Assembly: GCF_014646335.1 (NCBI RefSeq) | Contig: NZ_BMNG01000013.1 | Location: 248,001 to 312,000, forward strand | Reading direction: 5' to 3' | DNA length: 64,000 nt | DNA from: Streptomyces lasiicapitis | GTDB lineage: Bacteria > Actinomycetota > Actinomycetes > Streptomycetales > Streptomycetaceae | In this document: one piece after another, positions 8,247 through 16,857 of the stretch | Layout of the letters: the number at the start of each line of letters is the position of its first letter | Numbering within the stretch: position 1 is the stretch's first letter | Translations under genes and position numbers: made by a program | Notes under the pieces: generated by a model | Databases searched by the model: none | What the model was told of the DNA's origin: nothing | What the model saw: the letters and a program-made list of their open reading frames with translations, nothing else

Positions 8247-9281
8247 TCAGCGGTTGATCGCCTGAATCTCCTGCACCACGACATCCTGATCGGCGCCGAA
8301 CTCCCCGTCGGGCAACGGCTGTTCCCCGTCGGTGCCCGTCCCGGTCCAGTGGATCTTCCAGGTGACGGTGGCCTTCAGGGGGTACGAACCGTCGCCGGAC
8401 GAGCGCAGATACTTCACGCCGCACGGCGGGGTCTCCTTCGCCTTGCCCTTGGCGTAGGGCTCGCCGATGCGGTCGTTGGCGCCCAGGGGGCATACGCCGG
8501 AGGCCGGGTAGGTCCGGGCGTCCTCGGTACCGGGGTCGATCTTCAGGGAGACGGGCTCGGCGGTGGTCGTGGCCTGGATGCCGAGTACGGGCACGGAGGC
8601 CGTCACGGACACCGGCTTGAACTCGGCGCCGTCCAGCCAGGTCCAGGTCGGCAGGTTGACCTTGGTGCCGCCCTCGGGGGCCATGGCCACCTTCGTCCCC
8701 GGCACGCGGATCTCGGCGTACGCGAGGTGGGCGAGCATCTCCGTGGTGATCGCCTCGGGCACCTCGGCCGGGGGCGGGTCGCCCTTGTCCACCCAGAAGG
8801 TTTCCTTGTCGCACTTGTCCCAGCCGGGCGGATAGGACTTATTGGGGTACGAGGACCACCAGTACCCCTTGTCGGCCTTGTCGAGGTTGAAGTTCTTGTA
8901 CGGGTGCCCCTCGACGTACCGCTTGCGCTGCTGCGTGTCCCACTCGTGCCCCGTCGAGCCGACGCCCCAGACCGCCTCGCGCTCCTTCTTGAACTGGGCG
9001 GCGGTGTAGCGCGGGGCGTACCAGCAGGGGGGCGGCGACCAGTCGCCGGCGGCCGTCACGGCACCGGTCTTGGCGCCGGTACCGTTCTTGGAACGGTCGT
9101 AGACGACGGCGCCCGCCTCGGCGGACAGCACGTCGTCCTTCGCGTTGCCGGACGCCGGCGGTTTGCCGTTGGTGCTTCCACCGTGTCCGTACTCGGCCCA
9201 GGCCGGCCCCTGCAGAAGCAGGGCGGACGCCATCGCGACGGCCCCTACGGTCGGCCAATGCTTGCGGCTCACTCCTGGCAT
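8247..9281 (-). CDS. Secreted protein of a duplicated lipoprotein/secreted-protein pair (copy 1)
   Basis: A 344-residue exported protein. A signal peptide with AVAMASALLLQGPAWA precedes cleavage near residue 29. The mature part has four cysteines (PPPCWYAP, WDKCDKE, GVCPLG, TPPCGVKY) that could form two disulfides. The C-terminal half is predicted beta-rich and ends LPDGEFGADQDVVVQEIQAINR in all but the last residues of its paralogue at 10205-11248. Function is unknown; the family appears to be confined to streptomycetes as far as I recall. The ATG start at 9281 has a GGGGGAG ribosome site and overlaps the lipoprotein stop by 13 bp, so the two are translationally coupled. Confidence 0.75.
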   Translation of the reverse strand: MPGVSRKHWPTVGAVAMASALLLQGPAWAEYGHGGSTNGKPPASGNAKDDVLSAEAGAVVYDRSKNGTGAKTGAVTAAGDWSPPPCWYAPRYTAAQFKKEREAVWGVGSTGHEWDTQQRKRYVEGHPYKNFNLDKADKGYWWSSYPNKSYPPGWDKCDKETFWVDKGDPPPAEVPEAITTEMLAHLAYAEIRVPGTKVAMAPEGGTKVNLPTWTWLDGAEFKPVSVTASVPVLGIQATTTAEPVSLKIDPGTEDARTYPASGVCPLGANDRIGEPYAKGKAKETPPCGVKYLRSSGDGSYPLKATVTWKIHWTGTGTDGEQPLPDGEFGADQDVVVQEIQAINR

Positions 9282-9943
9282 GCTGCGCTCCCCCGTTCGG
9301 ATGTGGTCTGCTCAGTGATCCAGACACCCTGCTTGTCGCGGTGCAGTCGACTGCTGTAGATGACGAGGTCGTCCTTCGACGGCTGCGCGGAACCCTTGTC
9401 GGTCTTCCCCGTCTTCAGGCTCTTGTTGAACGCCTTGCCCTGGTCTTCGCAGTAGACGATGGACGCCTTGGTCCCGCCCGTCACATTCACCTTGGCGTTG
9501 AAGAACCGCTTGGTCCCGGCGATCCGGTCCTTGTGGTCGACGAATTCCTCGATGAACTTCTGGCTCCCGGCCGCCGCCTCTCCCTCGGAGTAGAAGCGGT
9601 ACGCCTTGTGGGCCGGGTCCTGCTCGGCGACGGCCACGTCGACGGCCTTGAGGTACTGCTCGGTGTCGGACAGGACGGCGTCCTTGCCCTTGTCACCCGT
9701 CTTGTCCCACTCGATGTCGTACTGGAGATCCGTCGGCAGCTTCACCGCCGGCCGCTTGGCCGACGCCGCCTCCGACGGGCTGGGCGAGGACGACTCCTCG
9801 TCGCCCTGCCCCGCCCCCTCAATCTTCTCGTCACCACTCTTCGACCCGCCCCCGTCATCACCACCACCGCAGGCGGACAGCGAAACCACCGCGACAGCGG
9901 TCATCGCGGCTGCGGCGAGCAGGACGGGTCGGCGGCGCTTCAC
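9269..9943 (-). CDS. Lipoprotein of the duplicated pair (copy 1)
   Basis: A 224-residue predicted lipoprotein. A short basic n-region (VKRRRP), a hydrophobic core and the lipobox LSAC place acylated cysteine near residue 25. A Gly/Asp/Ser linker containing GDEKIEGAG follows. The folded domain (YLKAVDVAVAEQDPAHKAYRFYSEGEAAAGSQKFIEEFV...VYCEDQ) resembles an NTF2/SnoaL-like scaffold in layout, but that is only a guess. Start: GTG at 9943, preceded by GGGAG with 6-bp spacing. The same ribosome-site arrangement precedes the paralogous lipoprotein at 11898. It probably works on the outer face of the membrane with the secreted partner. Confidence 0.75.
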   Translation of the reverse strand: MKRRRPVLLAAAAMTAVAVVSLSACGGGDDGGGSKSGDEKIEGAGQGDEESSSPSPSEAASAKRPAVKLPTDLQYDIEWDKTGDKGKDAVLSDTEQYLKAVDVAVAEQDPAHKAYRFYSEGEAAAGSQKFIEEFVDHKDRIAGTKRFFNAKVNVTGGTKASIVYCEDQGKAFNKSLKTGKTDKGSAQPSKDDLVIYSSRLHRDKQGVWITEQTTSERGSAACQE

Positions 9944-10112
9944 GATCGGCTCCCGGTGGGGCGAGGCGTCTTCGGAGCGCCCCAAACTAGCCACCGTGGC
10001 CTGCCGAAGCCATAGTCAGTTATGTCAACTCCCGTGACAGGAGCGGTCAAATACCGACAGTACGGACGCCACAAGGCGGTAACGGCGGCCCTGCCACCCC
10101 GACATCACGCCA

Positions 10113-10149
10113 AACGGCCACCCCGCGTGACTCGCACGGGGTGGCCGTT
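10113..10149 (-). terminator. Strong hairpin terminator after the second secreted-protein gene
   Basis: Perfect 13-bp inverted repeat AACGGCCACCCCG / CGGGGTGGCCGTT with an 11-nt loop, about 55 bp past the stop codon at 10205. Confidence 0.8.
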
Positions 10150-10204
10150 CCCATCTCACGTCTCACATCTGCACAGCGTCACCGGTCCACCGGTTGTTGC
10201 CCGC

Positions 10205-11248
10205 TCACCGGTTGATGGACTGGATCTCCTTGACGGTGACGTTCTGGTCGGCGCCGAATTCGCCGTCGGGCAGCCGGCCACCGGGCTCGGTCGTGCTCGT
10301 CCAGGTGATTTTCCACGTGACGGTCGCGTTGAGCTTGTACGACCCGTCGCCCGACGACCGCAGGTACTTCACTCCGCACGGCGGGGTCTTCTTGGCCTTG
10401 CCCTTGGCCCACGGCTCACCGATCCGGCCGTCCACGATGGGGCATTCACCGGAGGCCGGGTAGGTCGTGGCGTCCTTCGTACCGGGGTTGATCTTCAGCG
10501 AGATCGGCTCGGCGGTTGTCGTGGCCGAAAGGTTCGTGTCGGGCAGGCTCGCCGTCACCGAGACCTTCCGGAACTTGGCCTTGTCGAGCCAGATCCAGGT
10601 GGGCAGGTTGACCTTCGTCTCACCGTCAGGGGCCATGGTGATCTCGGTCTTCGGAAGCGGGAGTTCGTCGTACGCGTACTCAGCGAGGACCTTGGGACTG
10701 ACGGCGAGCGGCTCCTTGGGCGTTTCGCTTTCCGGCACCCAGAACGGCAGCTTGTCGCAGGAGTTGGCTTCCGGGTCGTCCTTGCGGTTGGGATTCACCG
10801 CCGCGGCCCAGAACATCCCTTCGCCCTGCTTGTCCAGGTTGTAGTCCTTGTAGGGTTCGCCGTCCTTGTAGTACCCGTCGAAGACGTCGCCCACGAAGTC
10901 TCCGATCCCGAAGAGCTTCACCTTCCGCCAAGCCTTGACCTTGGCTTCGATCTCCTTGGGCGAGAAGGCGGGCTCATACCAACAAGCCGGCGGGGTCCAG
11001 TCACCGTCGACGGACGAGAGCTTCCCGGGCTTGGCGGGACCAGAACTGCCGTTGACCTTTGTCTGGACCCTCGTCTCGACGTTGATCTTGCCGTTCTGCA
11101 GCCCGCCCCGCGAGCTGGAACTGTCGCGCTGGTTCTTGGGTCCTCCTTCGCCACCAGCCGCGTAAGCGGTGGCAGGCACAGTCGTAACCACCGCGGCCAA
11201 CGCGATCGCGGCCAGCTTGGTGGTCCCCCTCGGACGTATCACATGCAC
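10205..11248 (-). CDS. Secreted protein of the duplicated pair (copy 2)
   Basis: A 347-residue paralogue of the gene at 8247-9281. The signal peptide (KLAAIALAAVVTTVPATAYA) is followed by a mature domain sharing CWYEP, a cysteine before the FWV motif, YPASGECP and the segment TPPCGVKYLRSSGDGSY. The four cysteines are conserved. The C-terminus LPDGEFGADQNVTVKEIQSINR differs from copy 1 at only a few positions, whereas the N-terminal third has diverged. Start: ATG at 11248, overlapping the lipoprotein stop codon by 10 bp. Function is unknown. Conservation of the pair, their order and coupling suggest the two products act together. Confidence 0.75.
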   Translation of the reverse strand: MHVIRPRGTTKLAAIALAAVVTTVPATAYAAGGEGGPKNQRDSSSSRGGLQNGKINVETRVQTKVNGSSGPAKPGKLSSVDGDWTPPACWYEPAFSPKEIEAKVKAWRKVKLFGIGDFVGDVFDGYYKDGEPYKDYNLDKQGEGMFWAAAVNPNRKDDPEANSCDKLPFWVPESETPKEPLAVSPKVLAEYAYDELPLPKTEITMAPDGETKVNLPTWIWLDKAKFRKVSVTASLPDTNLSATTTAEPISLKINPGTKDATTYPASGECPIVDGRIGEPWAKGKAKKTPPCGVKYLRSSGDGSYKLNATVTWKITWTSTTEPGGRLPDGEFGADQNVTVKEIQSINR

Positions 11249-11898
11249 TTCTTCGCTCCCGTCTCGGACAGGACATCGACCGACTGCCAGACTCCCTTGG
11301 CGTTCTTCTTCAGGCGCTCGTTGAAGAACGTGTAGTCGTTGGCAGACTCAGGGATGGACCTGTCGACTTTGCCGGTCTTGCGATCCTTGGGATACGTCTT
11401 CGTCGCATCGGCGCAATACGTGACGGTCGCCTCGCTTACCCCGTGGAACGTGACCTGCCGGTCGTAGTAGCGAGTAGCGCCGACGTAGCTCTTGCCGTCG
11501 TCGTAGTAGCCCTGGATGTAAGAGGCCGTGGCGATGAGAGCCTTGCCCTTGTTGTAGAACTTGAGCGCCTTCTGGGAAGACTTTCCGCCCACGGTGATCG
11601 CGACGTCGATGGCATCGAGGTTCCGCGCGTTGTCCGCGAGGACGGCATCCTTCTTCGCGTCCCCGGTCGCCCCGCCCTCGAAGACATTGCTCACGCCCTT
11701 GGGCATGTCGACCTTCGGCCGGTCGGAGCGCTCGTCCGCCGACGCCGACGGCGAAGCCTTCTCACTCGCCGTCGACCCGGCCCCCTCGATCTTCTCGTCA
11801 CCCTTGGAGTCACCGTCTCCGCCACCGCAGGCGGAGAGCGACAGGGCCGCGGCGGTGGTCAGCGCGGCCACCGCGAGCAAGGCAGGTCGGCGGTTCAC
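11239..11898 (-). CDS. Lipoprotein of the duplicated pair (copy 2)
   Basis: A 219-residue predicted lipoprotein, paralogous to the product of 9269-9943. It has the same n-region (VNRRPALLAV), lipobox LSAC, a GDEKIEGAG linker motif and a domain with NLDAIDVAITVGGKSSQKALKFYNKG...YCADATKT. One cysteine in the folded domain aligns with the single cysteine of copy 1. Start: GTG at 11898 with GGGAG six bases upstream. The leader region is nearly identical in layout to copy 1, indicating that the whole transcription unit was duplicated. No other gene is in the unit. Confidence 0.75.
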   Translation of the reverse strand: MNRRPALLAVAALTTAAALSLSACGGGDGDSKGDEKIEGAGSTASEKASPSASADERSDRPKVDMPKGVSNVFEGGATGDAKKDAVLADNARNLDAIDVAITVGGKSSQKALKFYNKGKALIATASYIQGYYDDGKSYVGATRYYDRQVTFHGVSEATVTYCADATKTYPKDRKTGKVDRSIPESANDYTFFNERLKKNAKGVWQSVDVLSETGAKKCM

Positions 11899-12084
11899 AG
11901 TCAGCTCCCGGTGGGACGTGGGTTCAGTGGGTTCACTTGAGTGAACCCACGCTATCCACGGGCAAAGCGCGATGCGAGAGTGAGGTATCCCCAGCACGGG
12001 GACACATGTGGGCATACCGAAGCCCTGTGCGGGACGTTGTTGCCTAACAGTCGCACAACACCCCGTGATGATTACCTCCTTGTG

Positions 12085-13419
12085 TCAGGAGGGGGCATTG
12101 CGCTTCGTACGCGCGGTGCCGAGCCGGGACCGCCGCCCCGCCCGCCGTCCGTCCGGCCACAACCGCGGCCCCCGCCCCGCCGCCAGGTCCTCGACCCACC
12201 CCACCGCGAGGATCATCAGCGCGATGAGGGGCCAGACCAGCACGGTCATCCACAGCAGGTACGTCGCGTCGAGGGCGGACATCATGCCCTCGTCCATGAA
12301 GGGGAAGTCGTACGCCTGGTCGATGAGCGGGACCGTGGCCATGATGAGGAGGTTGTGCCAGAGGTAGATCGTGACGGCCCTGTTGTTGGACAGGGTGATC
12401 AGTTTGTCCCATTTCGCCAGGCGGCCGGGGAGTTCCGACCACGACGGGGAGTAGACGAGCAGGATCACTACGAAGCCGAGTGACCATGTCGCCTGGGCCA
12501 GGGGGATGTCGTTCAGGTCCCAGCCGTCGGGGCCGAGGTGGCCGGACGCCCACCACAGGCCGAAGGCCATGAGCGTGGTGGAGAGGGAAACCGCCAGGTA
12601 GCGCGGGACTCGGGCCAGCGCGCCCTCCTGGTGCGCGATGCCCAGGATCCAGCAACCGCCGTACACCGCGAAGTCCGTGACCGCGTTGCCCGTCTCGCCG
12701 GGGATGCGGATGATCTCCGTGGTGAGGAGGACGGTAAGGGCCAGAGGCGCCAGCAGCGTCGCCCGCGGCGCCCTGCGGAACGCCCACAGCAGGAGCGGGG
12801 ACGCGATCACGAACCACAGGTACGCGCGGATGTACCAGAGGGGGCCCACTGCCTGCACGGGCCAGGTGGCTTCCAGAAGGCCCCCCTCGCCCCCGATGTG
12901 CCAGGGGAACGGCGGCGCGCCCACCGGGAAAACGTAGTTGGCGAGGCTCAGCAAACCCCACGTTCCGCCGTGGTCGGGGTCCTCGCCCGGGTTCCAGCCG
13001 CCCGCGAACAGCAGGAACAGGGCCGCCGCGCTGAACACCCAGAGGGGTGGGAGAAGGCGGCGTACGCGGTCCCTGATCACCGACCACGGCGGGCGGCGGT
13101 CCAGCGACCGCGCCATCAGCGAGCCCGCCAGCGCGAACATCACACCCATGGACGGGAAGAGGACCGTCAGCCAGGCCCAGCCGAAGAGGTGGTAGACGAC
13201 GACACGGACCAGGGCGAGGGAGCGCAGCAGGTCCAGGTAGCGGTCACGGCCACCGCTACGGCTGCGTGCATGATCACGATCACCTTCACTGTTGCCAGCA
13301 CCTTCACTGTTGCCGTCACCGTCTCGGCCGACGGGCTGCGCGAACGGCGCGGACCCCTCGGACCTCTCGGACCTCTCGGCCCCGCCACCAATCGGATACG
13401 CAGGCATCGGATTCGTCAT
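12085..13419 (-). CDS. Acyltransferase-3 family membrane protein of the mat-type glycan operon
   Basis: A 444-residue polytopic protein. The catalytic-type opening RYLDLLRSLALVRVVVYHLFGWAW, with its membrane-embedded histidine, is the acyltransferase-3 (AcylT3/OafA-like) signature. About ten membrane helices follow, including VTIYLWHNLLIMATVPL. Family members O-acylate extracellular polysaccharides using cytoplasmic acyl donors. The start ATG at 13419 overlaps the stop of the upstream deacetylase/synthase gene (ATGA), so it is the last gene of a coupled operon and probably decorates the same glycan. The first 60 residues are charged, cytoplasmic and low-complexity. The substrate and acyl group are inferred. 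Confidence 0.85.
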   Translation of the reverse strand: MTNPMPAYPIGGGAERSERSEGSAPFAQPVGRDGDGNSEGAGNSEGDRDHARSRSGGRDRYLDLLRSLALVRVVVYHLFGWAWLTVLFPSMGVMFALAGSLMARSLDRRPPWSVIRDRVRRLLPPLWVFSAAALFLLFAGGWNPGEDPDHGGTWGLLSLANYVFPVGAPPFPWHIGGEGGLLEATWPVQAVGPLWYIRAYLWFVIASPLLLWAFRRAPRATLLAPLALTVLLTTEIIRIPGETGNAVTDFAVYGGCWILGIAHQEGALARVPRYLAVSLSTTLMAFGLWWASGHLGPDGWDLNDIPLAQATWSLGFVVILLVYSPSWSELPGRLAKWDKLITLSNNRAVTIYLWHNLLIMATVPLIDQAYDFPFMDEGMMSALDATYLLWMTVLVWPLIALMILAVGWVEDLAAGRGPRLWPDGRRAGRRSRLGTARTKRNAPS

Positions 13420-15713
13420 CCCACAGGACTCCGTTCCACCCCGGCACCCACCCGCTCCCGCGGCCCCGGCGCGGCCGGCAGACCCGGCGGCGCCCCCACC
13501 GCCCCCGTACGCCGCAGCTTCTGCCACCGCAGCCGCCCCCCGGTGAGCGCCGTGATCCAGGACTGCAGCAGCACCACGTACATCAACTGCCGGTAGAGGA
13601 TCTGCTGGAGGGGCAGCGAGACGAGGTGGGTCATCGGCTCGCGGTCGAGGCGGAAGGCGTACGCCGCGCAGACCGCCTGGACGGCGAGGACGCCGAGCCA
13701 GGCCGCGACGGTCTTCTGGGTGGGGCCGAAGACGAGGCCGTAGAGGAGGAAGACGTCGATGAGAGGGGCGAGGAGCGGGGCGAGGACCATGAAGAGGGAG
13801 ACCAGGGGCAGGCCCACGCGGCCGAAGCGGCCGGACGGGCCGCGCTCGACGAGGGCGCGCCGGTGCTTCCAGATGGCCTGCATGGTGCCGTACGACCAGC
13901 GGTAGCGCTGGGACCACAGCTGCCGCACGGTCTCCGGGGCCTCGGTCCACGCGCGTGCCCGCTCGGCGTACACGACCCGCCAGCCGTCGCGGTGCAGCGC
14001 CATCGTGATGTCGGTGTCCTCGGCGAGGGTGTCGTCGCTCATGCCGCCGACGCGCCGCAGGGCGGTGCGGCGGAAGGCGCCCACGGCGCCGGGGATGGTC
14101 GGCATGCAGCGCAGCACGTCGTACATCCGGCGGTCGAGGTTGAAGCCCATCACGTACTCGATGTGCTGCCAGGCGCCGATGAGGGAGTCCCTGTTGCCCA
14201 CCTTCGCGTTGCCCGCGACCGCGCCCACGCGCGGGTCGGCGAACGGCCGCACCAGCTCGCGCACGGTCGACGCCTCGAAGACGGTGTCGCCGTCCATCAT
14301 CACGACGAGGTCGTGACGGGCGTTCGCCAGGCCCCTGTTGAGGGCGGCGGGCTTGCCCGCGTTGTGCTGGCGTACGACGCGTACGTCCGGCAGGCCGAGG
14401 TCCTCGACGATGCGGGCCGTGCCGTCCGTGGAGCCGTCGTCGACGACGATCACCTCGATGGGGTGATCGCTCGCCATCAGGGAGCGGACGGTGCTCTCGA
14501 TGCACTTCGCCTCGTTGTACGCGGGTACGAGGACGGACACCGGCTCCGGCGCGGAGATCGGCTCCCGCACAGAGATCGGCTCCGGCACGGAGGTCGGACG
14601 CGTCGCCCCCGTAGAGCCGTCGCCCCAGCCGAAGCCCGGCCTGCGGACCCTGCGCGCGTGGATCGCCGAGAGCACCAGCATCAGCCCGAAGCGGGCCATC
14701 ACCAGGAAGCCGATCACCGCGAGGCCCACCACGAGGGCGTCCGTGATGTGCTCCGAAGCGCCGACCAGGAAGACCCAGGCCCGGCCCTTCCACAGCTCGA
14801 CGCCCTGCACGCGCGCGTGCGCGCTGGGTGCGTCCAGCGCCTCGGTGAGGTGGGTGAACTCGTAGCCCCGCTCCTTCAGTTGGGGCAGGAGACGGCCGAG
14901 TGCCGCGACCGTCTGCGCGCGGTCGCCGCCCGAGTCGTGCATCAGGACGATGGCGCCCTTGCCGTCGACGGGCGTGGCACGGCGGATGATCTCGGCGACG
15001 CCGGGCCGCTTCCAGTCCTCGCTGTCGGTGTCGTTGACGACCGTGAGGTAGCCGCGGCTGCCGATGTAGCGCGTGACCGGCCACGACTTGTTGTCCATGG
15101 CGTCGGCGAACGACGAGTAGGGCGGCCGGAACAGGGAGGTGCGGATGCCCGCCGCGCCCGCGAGCGCGAGCTGGTTCTGCGACAGCTCCCGGTCGATGCG
15201 CTCCTTCGACTGGTACGACAGGTCCGGGTGGTTGAAGGTGTGCAGGCCGACCTCGTGGCCCTCCTCGACCATGCGCCGGACCAGGCCGGGGTGGCGCGAG
15301 GCCATGGTGCCGGTGACGAAGAAGACGCCGTGCGCGTCGTGTTGGGCGAGGGCGTCGAGGACCTTGGGGGTCCACTTCGGGTCGGGCCCGTCGTCGAAGG
15401 TGAGCACCAGGTGGTGGCCGGGGACGCGCAGGGACGCCGGGCGCTCGCCGCGCATGTCGATGACCGGGCCGCCCCTGAGGACCTCCTTCGGCACCTGGTC
15501 GGTGGCCACGGGCGGCCGCACGCGGTGGTCGGCGAGGATCTCGCTGTGTACGTAGCCGCGGAGCATCAGCATCGCGAGCAGGGCTACGAGGATGAGGGAG
15601 GGCAGCAGGTAGCGCATGGGGAGGCGGCGGCGACGCGCGGCACCGCGGCCGCCGCCCTCCGGACCCTCCGGACCCTCCGGACGTGAACTGCGCCTGGTCG
15701 AGCGGGAGTTCAT
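13416..15713 (-). CDS. matB: Bifunctional NodB polysaccharide deacetylase - GT2 synthase (MatB-like, PNAG)
   Basis: A 765-residue fusion. After one membrane helix (residues about 34-52) an extracytoplasmic NodB deacetylase domain shows LTFDDGPD, HTFNHPDL (metal-binding D-H-H) and RPPYSS. A second helix leads to a GT2 synthase domain from about residue 390: VLVPAYNE, VVDDGST, MMDGDT, EDTDIT and the processive-synthase motif QRYRW. Three or four C-terminal helices form the export pore. This is a PgaB-like plus PgaC-like activity in one chain, as in the S. coelicolor/lividans MatB protein that makes poly-beta-1,6-N-acetylglucosamine and promotes pellet formation. ATGA overlaps join it to both neighbours. 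Confidence 0.85.
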   Translation of the reverse strand: MNSRSTRRSSRPEGPEGPEGGGRGAARRRRLPMRYLLPSLILVALLAMLMLRGYVHSEILADHRVRPPVATDQVPKEVLRGGPVIDMRGERPASLRVPGHHLVLTFDDGPDPKWTPKVLDALAQHDAHGVFFVTGTMASRHPGLVRRMVEEGHEVGLHTFNHPDLSYQSKERIDRELSQNQLALAGAAGIRTSLFRPPYSSFADAMDNKSWPVTRYIGSRGYLTVVNDTDSEDWKRPGVAEIIRRATPVDGKGAIVLMHDSGGDRAQTVAALGRLLPQLKERGYEFTHLTEALDAPSAHARVQGVELWKGRAWVFLVGASEHITDALVVGLAVIGFLVMARFGLMLVLSAIHARRVRRPGFGWGDGSTGATRPTSVPEPISVREPISAPEPVSVLVPAYNEAKCIESTVRSLMASDHPIEVIVVDDGSTDGTARIVEDLGLPDVRVVRQHNAGKPAALNRGLANARHDLVVMMDGDTVFEASTVRELVRPFADPRVGAVAGNAKVGNRDSLIGAWQHIEYVMGFNLDRRMYDVLRCMPTIPGAVGAFRRTALRRVGGMSDDTLAEDTDITMALHRDGWRVVYAERARAWTEAPETVRQLWSQRYRWSYGTMQAIWKHRRALVERGPSGRFGRVGLPLVSLFMVLAPLLAPLIDVFLLYGLVFGPTQKTVAAWLGVLAVQAVCAAYAFRLDREPMTHLVSLPLQQILYRQLMYVVLLQSWITALTGGRLRWQKLRRTGAVGAPPGLPAAPGPRERVGAGVERSPVG

Positions 15714-16690
15714 GCGCGTCCGACCTCCGGAACCCCGTCGCTGGACGCGGTCGGCACGTCGACGGCGGGGGCGGAGGTGGTGGCGGGGGCGGAGGGCGAG
15801 CCGGTGTCGGTGCCGACGGGCGTCTCGCCACCCGCCTCCGATCCCGCCCCGGCACCGCCACCCTCGCCGCCGTCCGCCGTCCCGCCGCCGCCCGCTTCGC
15901 CGCCGCCGGTGTTTTCCGGTGTCTGCGTGGGCGGGCCGACGGTCGGGGTGGACTCGTCCGTCGGTTCGGGGTCGACGTCCGGGTCGAGGGCGGGGGCAGG
16001 GCGTGTGGGGCCGTCGCCGGACCCCGTGCCGGGCCGTTCGCCGCCACCGGCCGGGCGGGAGCCGGGCTTGCCGCCACCCCGCGTGTGGTCCGGTTCCGCG
16101 GAACCGCCGGGCCTGTCCCCCGAGTTCCCCTTCCGCGAGGACGCGGCGCGACCCGGCTCACCGGCCGCCTCGGCCGTCGAACCCCCGCCGGACCGGGGCG
16201 CACCCGGCTTCGGCGCCGCCCCGGACGAGGACGGCGACGTGGGCGAGACCACCGGCTCCGCGGAGACGTCCGGGGTGTCGACCTTGCCCGCGGGCTGTTC
16301 GTCCTTGGGCCCTGGCACCGGCAGCCAGGGCGCGCTGGAGTTGCCCGAGGCGAGCGTGGCCACGATGACCACCGCGTACCCCGCGCAGAGGAGACCGACG
16401 GCCCCGCCGATCCGGCGGTACCGCCTGCTGCGGCGGCCCGTCTCATCGACGAAGACCGGCCTGTCGGCCAGTTCTTGAGTGTCTGGAATTCCCTGCTGCC
16501 CCTGGGTGACGTCGACCACACCACCGGACTCACCCGCCAAGTGCCTGCCCAGGCCGTCGACTTGGACGGTGACCTCGTTCGGGTCGTGCGTCGGCGCGGG
16601 CAGACCTCCCTCGCGCCCCGGCAATGCGCCGTCGGCCCCCAAAAAACCCGACGTATGCCCTGGTCGGGCGTCTTCTCGCCAATTCTCCAT
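15710..16690 (-). CDS. matA: MatA-like single-pass membrane protein, low-complexity extracellular tail
   Basis: A 326-residue protein with a charged cytoplasmic N-terminus (about 95 residues), one helix (IGGAVGLLCAGYAVVIVATLASG) and about 200 residues of extracytoplasmic Pro/Gly/Ser/Thr-rich sequence without a recognisable fold. Its place as first gene before the deacetylase-synthase matches MatA of the S. coelicolor matAB operon; the symbol is assigned on context and architecture because low-complexity sequence cannot be compared well. Stop and next start overlap as ATGA. The ATG at 16690 has only a distant G-run as ribosome site, so the true start could be slightly different. Confidence 0.65.
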   Translation of the reverse strand: MENWREDARPGHTSGFLGADGALPGREGGLPAPTHDPNEVTVQVDGLGRHLAGESGGVVDVTQGQQGIPDTQELADRPVFVDETGRRSRRYRRIGGAVGLLCAGYAVVIVATLASGNSSAPWLPVPGPKDEQPAGKVDTPDVSAEPVVSPTSPSSSGAAPKPGAPRSGGGSTAEAAGEPGRAASSRKGNSGDRPGGSAEPDHTRGGGKPGSRPAGGGERPGTGSGDGPTRPAPALDPDVDPEPTDESTPTVGPPTQTPENTGGGEAGGGGTADGGEGGGAGAGSEAGGETPVGTDTGSPSAPATTSAPAVDVPTASSDGVPEVGRA

Positions 16691-16824
16691 GCGTACGCGA
16701 ACCCCCCACGTAAACCGAATCGGGCGCGCACGACTCCCCGGGCACTCGCCGTCCGGACCGGACCCCCATCCAATCCGAGCGCGCCCCTACTATCACACCG
16801 CGTCCGGACCGAGAACGTAGCGCA

Positions 16825-16857
16825 CAGCAGTGACAGCCGTGGTTTCAGTCACTGCTG
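16825..16857 (-). terminator. Hairpin at the LysR stop codon
   Basis: Perfect 10-bp inverted repeat CAGCAGTGAC / GTCACTGCTG, 13-nt loop. The right arm includes the stop codon of the leftward LysR gene (TGA at 16851-16849), so the hairpin forms immediately at the end of the message. Confidence 0.6.

Noticed and set aside
12085..16773. A 1562-codon open frame spanning the whole mat operon
   Set aside because: Only its last part (from 13419) is a real protein. The rest runs in the wrong frame through two clear genes with ATGA junctions and is low in protein-like composition.
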